A stretch of 64,000 bases of DNA, from positions 75,172,740 through 75,236,739 of the forward strand of contig NW_023601322.1 in NCBI RefSeq assembly GCF_014898055.3, read 5' to 3'. This document shows positions 59,370-64,000 of the stretch, piece after piece. The position numbers were made by a program, and so were the translations under genes. Source of the DNA: Talpa occidentalis. Its lineage: Eukaryota > Chordata > Mammalia > Eulipotyphla > Talpidae. Numbering within the stretch: position 1 is the stretch's first letter; the number at the start of each line of letters is the position of its first letter. The notes under the pieces are model-generated. The model did no database searches. It was not told the origin of the DNA and saw only the letters and a program-made list of their open reading frames with translations.

Positions 59370-59725
59370 AGTTTATTTGTAACAAATACTGTAAACTGAA
59401 TGGCTTATAAACAACAGAAACTCTCACGGTTCTGGAGAGTGGAAGTACAAAATCATGATGCCAGCCTGGTCGGGTTGTGGTCGAAGGCTCACTTCTAGAT
59501 TGTGGTCTACTGATCTTTCTTTGTCAGCTCACTTGGTGGAAAGACCTAGGGAATGCTCTAAGACTTTTATAAGGGTACAATCCCAGGTGTGAGCGCTTCT
59601 TCATTATGACCCTGTTGACCTCACATAATCCCCCATGTCCTGATACCATCACCAATGGGATTAGGATTCCAATATATGAATTTTAGGGGCACACAAACAT
59701 TCATACCATAACATCATCCCTGCAT
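59370..59725 (-). mobile_element. MaLR LTR (MST/MLT1 type)
   Basis: AATGGCTTATAAACAACAG, CTCACGGTTCTGGAGAGTGG and, at the far end, GGATTAGGATTCCAATATAT plus CATACCATAACA give the antisense of a MaLR LTR from end to start. Internal part shortened. Confidence 0.65.
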
Positions 59726-59999
59726 TTGTCTCAGAACTATCCATTTACACATACAAAGAAAACTAGGCATAAACAAGTAAAATCCTTGATATGGGCAGGT
59801 TTATAACTATCCCTCAGTTCAGTGTGATCAATACAATAGACATTAAACTAGGAATCAGATGATAATGGGTTGATGTCCTACCTCCAGCTCTAACTTCCAG
59901 TTTTAAGGAGTATTTAAGACCTGTGCTTCTGCATTATTGTGGGAATAAATGAATTGTAATTGATACTAAGTCCCTTTCAACTATGGACTACTAACTTTT

Positions 60000-60185
60000 G
60001 TGTCCTTCTGGTGGAAGAGTTGGGGAACTCTCTCACCATATTTTTTATAATGGCGCTATTCCTAATATGCCCTGGTGAGTTATATTTCTCTAGAGACCCT
60101 ACCTCCTAAGTACCTTCACTTGGTGATTAGTATTTCAACATATGCTTTTGGAGGAAGACACACATTCAGACTGAGCAGAGCAGTA
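60000..60185 (-). mobile_element. MaLR LTR fragment
   Basis: ACCCTACCTCCTAAGTACC, TTGGTGATTAGTATTTCAAC and ATATGCTTTTGGAGGAAGAC, then CATTCAGACTG match the same LTR class, antisense. Confidence 0.55.
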
Positions 60186-60284
60186 GTGAGCAAAGAATTT
60201 AAATATTCAAGTTTATATGGAGGAGATGTAAACCACTCCTGTTTACATGTGTAAGTATGTAAAGATTGGCATACATAAATCTTT

Positions 60285-60546
60285 TTTTTCAAAGATTTAT
60301 TTATGCATACAAGAGCTGGGGTACCAGCCAGAGGTGCTGGGAGTGAGAGAATTCACCAGAGACAGAGTGGGGGACAGAACAGATAGGCTGACTGAAATAC
60401 ACTGCTGAGAAAAGCAGTGGGCAAGACAGGAGAGGTCTGCTGCACCATGTGGATAGCTCCCTGGCCCGAGATGGAACTCGTGCTGCCTTAGCTGTGGATT
60501 GCTTCATAGTGCTGACACTTAACCCCTTGCGCCACCAGGGAGATCC
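60285..60546 (-). mobile_element. T+ SINE, subfamily B
   Basis: Complete; tail AAAGATTTATTTATGCATAC, head GCGCCACCAGGGAGATCCC. Confidence 0.9.
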
Positions 60547-61052
60547 CTGTAAGTCATTGTTACTGATCAGTAAAGAAACAGTCAACATTCTGAAATTTAT
60601 TCTGTATCTATGAGCTTGATTCATGGATCCTGATTGTTTTTAATTATATTTTGAATTTGGTAAACACTGAATGGAAGAATAAATCAATCAGCTATCATCT
60701 GTCACCTCCAAACTCAGGATGTTTGTACCTGGAACCTTTGTTAAACTTACTTGTATATAAGTCAGTGAGTGCTAACCAGACTTCTGCTGAAAAATTAAGA
60801 TCACCACCTCTCAGAACCTGCAACTTTCATTATTGCCCCCTCGAATGCTCTGGACAGGCATGTTTTTTTTTACAGTGCTTTGTACATTAAAAACAAAAGA
60901 GGGTTTTTTTCTCTTCATTCTTGAGTGTCTGACATCTCCTAGGAGAATATTGCTTCTCACTTGACTTCTGGGAAATAATGAGGAATTCTTGATAGGAGCT
61001 TCTTAAACCTAGTCAGAGGTTCATGAGTGCGCAAATAAAAACAAAAGGGGGA

Positions 61053-61304
61053 GGGCCTCCCCGGTGGCGCAGCAGGTTGAGTGCAGCGCTGTGAAGCTGT
61101 CTGCAGCCTCCGCAGCGCCGGTTTGATTCCCAGCCAGCCTGGGAGAATCCCACATGGCGAGGCAGACCTCTCCTGCCTCTCCCGCTGCTCCCCTCAGCAG
61201 TGCCTTCGGCCCATCTGCCTGTTCTGCTCCCCTCTCTGGTGAATCCTCTCATGATCCTGGCCTGTACCCCAGCTCTTGTATAAATAAAAATAAATCTTTT
61301 AAAA
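61053..61304 (+). mobile_element. T+ SINE, subfamily B
   Basis: Head GGGCCTCCCCGGTGGCGCAG; about 20 bp missing before the tail. Flanked by AAAAGGGGGAG and AAAAAGGGGGTGAAG. Tail-to-tail with the next copy. Confidence 0.9.
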
Positions 61305-61320
61305 AGGGGGTGAAGCCATA

Positions 61321-61596
61321 ATTTTTTTTTTTTAAGATTTATTTATTTATACAAGCACTGGGTACAGTCAGAAGTGCGGGAGGGTGAGAGAATTCACCGA
61401 GCCAGAGCGGGGAGAAGAGCAGGCAGAAGGACCGAAGTCCACTGCTGAGGGGAGCAGCGGGCGGCAGGAGAGGTCTGCACGCCATGTGGGACCCTCCTCC
61501 GGTGGCCGGGGAGCAGCCGGGGATTGAACCGGCACTGTGGAGGCTGTGGGCAGCTTCGCAGCCCAGCGCTCAACCGCTGCGCCACCAGGGAGGCCC
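61321..61596 (-). mobile_element. T+ SINE, subfamily A1
   Basis: Flanks GAAGCCATAATTTTT and GAAACCATAATTAAA. Only 16 bp separate its tail from the previous SINE. Confidence 0.93.
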
Positions 61597-61720
61597 TGAA
61601 ACCATAATTAAATTAAGTAGGACAAAAGCTTGCCTACAGCAGATTTTTTAAGTTTTGTGAAAAAAATGTTCATTGTAGAAATCTGAATGAAAACATATAA
61701 AAGAATGTTAAGCAAATATA

Positions 61721-62010
61721 CTGGTGGCGCAGCGGGTTGAGCATAGCATTGTGAGACTGTCTGCAGACTCAGCAGCGCTGGTTTAGCATTGTGAGACTGT
61801 CTGCAGACTCAGCAGCGCTGGTTCGATTCCCGGCCAGGCAGGGAGATACCCACATGGCAAGGCAGCCTTTTGTCTCACCCGCTGCTCCTCTTAGCAGTGC
61901 TTTTGGTCCGTCTGCCTGTTCTGATCCCAGCTCTGTCTCTGGTGAATCCTCTCACCCTCCCATGCCTTTGGCCTTTTGTATAAATAAATTAAAAAAAAAA
62001 TCTTTGTTTA
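61721..62010 (+). mobile_element. T+ SINE, subfamily B, with 40-bp internal duplication
   Basis: Lacks the GGGCCTCCC start. 61744-61783 and 61784-61823 are identical 40-bp units (TAGCATTGTGAGACTGTCTG...GCTGGTT) lying between A box and B box. Confidence 0.9.
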
Positions 62011-62800
62011 AAAGAAAAAGTATATTAACAGAGATAGCTGATGATTCTAATGAATTTTTAAATGTATATATCCTGTTTCAGATCTTTTAACTATTTTAGG
62101 TCATGCTGAATATTTAGTTGTAAGTCCTGCCTTTCTTCTCAGGCAGTTAAAAATTTCTGATGTTAATATTCTGTGAATGTAACAACATAGTCTTCTGCAG
62201 CTTCCAGTTTTCTTCCTATAACACCTTTTATCAATAAATCTGTATATGATTGATTTTCTTTCTTATAATTTCAGGGGCTAATGTTATAAAAATTATTTTG
62301 AAGTCTCTACATAAGTATTTCTAACTTCTAAGTAGTCATTTTAAAAATTGTATCATTTGCTTTGTATGAATTTCAGCAGTGTTGGGAGTAAGACTGTGGG
62401 GCATGCTTCCCGTTCTCTGGGCTGTTCTCCTTCACTTGAAGGTGACAGTGATTCATATGAATCTGTCCAGGGAACCAGAATCGAAATGATTTTTGTCATA
62501 CTCGAAACACTTTGCACAATAATTGCTGAAGAAAATGCTTAAAGATTGTTTGAAGCAACTCTGATGTTAACTTGTTCCAGAAGTCTGAAATAAGAACTAA
62601 TGAGAGTGTCGAAGTTGGAAAGAGATTAACTGCTCAGACATAGCAGATTAGACTGATGTTACTGCCTTTTAGTTTGATTTGTTACCTGTTCAGTAACCAG
62701 CATGTAAAGACAGTACTATGAAAGAAACAAAGGGGAAATTTTATGTTCTGTATTCTTCATTCAGTATTGGCTTTTATGGTTAGAAAATCGCATTGTTTAG
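62011..62800. other. Intron sequence, nothing recognised
   Basis: Contains a 64-codon frame at 62348-62542 preceded by an acceptor-like GAATTTCAG, but without a donor or known protein match. No repeat family seen. Confidence 0.35.
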
Positions 62801-63056
62801 GGCCTCCCTGGTGGCTTATGGGTTAAGTCTCAGTGTTGTCACTGCAAAGACGTGAGTTCCATAGTTGGCCAGGAAGCTAACCAACATATGGTACAGCAGA
62901 CCTCTCCTGTCTTGTCCACTGTTCCCCTCAGCAGTGTATTTCAGTAAATCCACCTGTTCTGCTTCCCTGTCTGTCTCTGGTGAATCATCTCACCACCACA
63001 ACCCCCTCCCTACACCTCTGGCCTGTCCCTCCCGGTACTTCCAATTAATTAATTAA
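62801..63056 (+). mobile_element. T+ SINE, subfamily B, diverged
   Basis: Flanks GCATTGTTTA and GCACTGTTTA. The tail has become AATTAATTAATTAAAATTAA. Confidence 0.88.
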
Positions 63057-63167
63057 AATTAAAATAGCACTGTTTAAAAGTAGAAAAGTTATATAAAGGT
63101 AATCTATAATATAGCCCAGGAATTTACAGGTGGAGATGGTCTCAAAAGTTTAATTTTAATTTTTTTT

Positions 63168-63247
63168 AAAAACATTTTCCTTTTTTTTTTTTTTTAAAGA
63201 TTTATTTAAAAACATTTTCCTTTTTTTTTTTTTTTTAAAAGATTTAT
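63168..63247. repeat. Tandem duplication of flank plus SINE tail
   Basis: AAAAACATTTTCC + T-run + AAAGATTTATTT occurs twice in a row (63168-63207 and 63208-63247), about 40 bp each. Confidence 0.85.
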
Positions 63248-63494
63248 TTATTTATACAAGAACCAGGGTACAGGCCAGATGTGCAGGAGGGTAAGAGGAT
63301 TCACCAGAGACAGAGCAGGGAACAGAACAGGCAGGCTGATGAAACACACTGCTGAGGGGAGCAGCAGGTGAGACAGGAGAGGTCTGTCTCGCTATGTGGG
63401 ATTCTCGCCAGCTGGCCAGGATCAAACCCGCACTGCAGAAGCTTTGGACAGCTTCACAGAGCGGCACTCAAACGCCTGCGCCACCAGGGAGGCC
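63223..63494 (-). mobile_element. T+ SINE, subfamily B
   Basis: Complete head GCGCCACCAGGGAGGCC. Outer flanks CAAAAGTTTAATTTT (63143) and CAAAATTTAATTTTT (63496) suggest the tail duplication happened inside the original insertion. Confidence 0.9.
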
Positions 63495-63626
63495 GCAAAA
63501 TTTAATTTTTAAATGAGTTTTTTTTTTTTTTTACCGGTCATCTCCATACAGATCTCTATTTTAATTATTTAGGCAGTAGTTATTTTTTAAAGGGAATTAG
63601 TTGACTCTTTAAATTTTTACATTAGG

Positions 63627-63890
63627 GGTTTCCCTGGTGGCACAAGGGGTTAAGACGCTACCTATGAAGCTTTCCGCAGCCACTGCAGCATGAGTTCAAT
63701 CCCAGCCAGGGAGGTGACCCACATGGCACAGCAGACCTTTCCCTGTCTCCCCCGCTGCTCCCCTCATCAGTGTATTTCAGTATATCTGCCTGTTCTGCTC
63801 CCTACTCTGTCTCTGGTGGGTCCTCTCACCTCCTGCACCTCTGGCCTGTACCCCAGTTCTTGTATGCATAAATAAATCTTTTAAAAACAT
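63627..63890 (+). mobile_element. T+ SINE, subfamily B
   Basis: Flanked by TTTTTACATTAGG on both sides (63614 and 63891), exact. Confidence 0.93.
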
Positions 63891-64000
63891 TTTTTACATT
63901 AGGTATGCTGTATGCACATCTAATGATTGATTAATACGTATGCACAGTATAGTTTCTGCACATGTGTGTATGTGTGTAAGAAATATAATTGTACAGTGCA

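Larger units (their letters stand above)
1..64000 (+). other. RAPGEF6: RAPGEF6 gene body (internal part)
   Basis: Five exons on + encode a continuous N-terminal stretch of RAPGEF6 (PDZ-GEF2). The protein activates Rap GTPases by nucleotide exchange at membranes and junctions. Its known order is cyclic-nucleotide-binding-like domains, RasGEF N-domain, PDZ, Ras-association, catalytic CDC25 domain and a C-terminal PDZ ligand. Only the first part is here; the initiator exon is upstream and the second CNB domain onward is downstream. The paralogue RAPGEF2 lacks this N-terminal stretch as I recall it, which favours RAPGEF6. The gene boundaries are outside the window, so the span given is the window itself. 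No promoter, CpG island or polyadenylation site of the gene is visible. Confidence 0.9.

Noticed and set aside
1..64000. CRISPR-like array from regularly recurring 30-40 bp repeats
   Set aside because: The recurring pieces are SINE parts at irregular distances on both strands; this is animal DNA.

Overview
The window is vertebrate nuclear DNA, almost certainly from a placental mammal. It is AT-rich, has very long introns with GT/AG splice sites, and is packed with mammalian interspersed repeats (L1, MIR, MaLR and ERVL-type LTRs, MER2- and MER20-like DNA transposons). The dominant repeat is a tRNA-derived SINE of about 265-330 bp: a tRNA-like head with A and B boxes, an AATAAA-rich tail and a TCTTT terminator (class T+). 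I count 45 copies, 17 on + and 28 on -. T+ SINEs with this kind of tail are typical of Laurasiatheria. The head and body fit my recollection of the horseshoe-bat family Rhin-1 better than carnivore CAN or horse ERE, so a rhinolophoid bat is my tentative guess.

The only gene I can support is RAPGEF6 (PDZ-GEF2, a Rap1/Rap2 guanine nucleotide exchange factor) on the + strand. Five consecutive coding exons are present at 4874-4944, 6015-6071, 9293-9376, 32918-32987 and 48670-48813. Their phases join perfectly (0/2, 2/2, 2/2, 2/0, 0/0) into one 142-codon open frame covering the N-terminal part of the protein, including its first cyclic-nucleotide-binding-like segment. The first coding exon lies upstream and the rest of the gene downstream, so the whole window is presumably RAPGEF6 intron and exon.

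Layout: 1-4873 is the upstream intron (L1 5'-type debris, a MER20-like element, SINEs). 4945-9292 holds two short introns with old L1. 9377-32917 is a 23.5-kb intron full of antisense L1 fragments, a decayed retroviral pol segment (11.1-12.2 kb), LTR-like insertions, nested SINE clusters and a strong 190-bp inverted repeat (31.1-31.8 kb). 32988-48669 holds a solo LTR with a perfect 5-bp target duplication (38.66-39.12 kb) and a younger 5'-truncated L1 with an open ORF2 end (44.13-45.28 kb). 48814-64000 is the start of the next intron, with a MER2-like element, SINE variants, two tail-to-tail SINE pairs and MaLR LTR pieces.

I found no CRISPR, operon, RNA gene or independent protein system. Most open frames over 60 codons are SINE or L1 sequence read in arbitrary frames. 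The points worth a second look are structural: the inverted repeat, a SINE lineage with a shared extra 3' tail, a head-only SINE, an 86-bp segment present twice at about 94% identity, and exon phasing that allows in-frame skipping.
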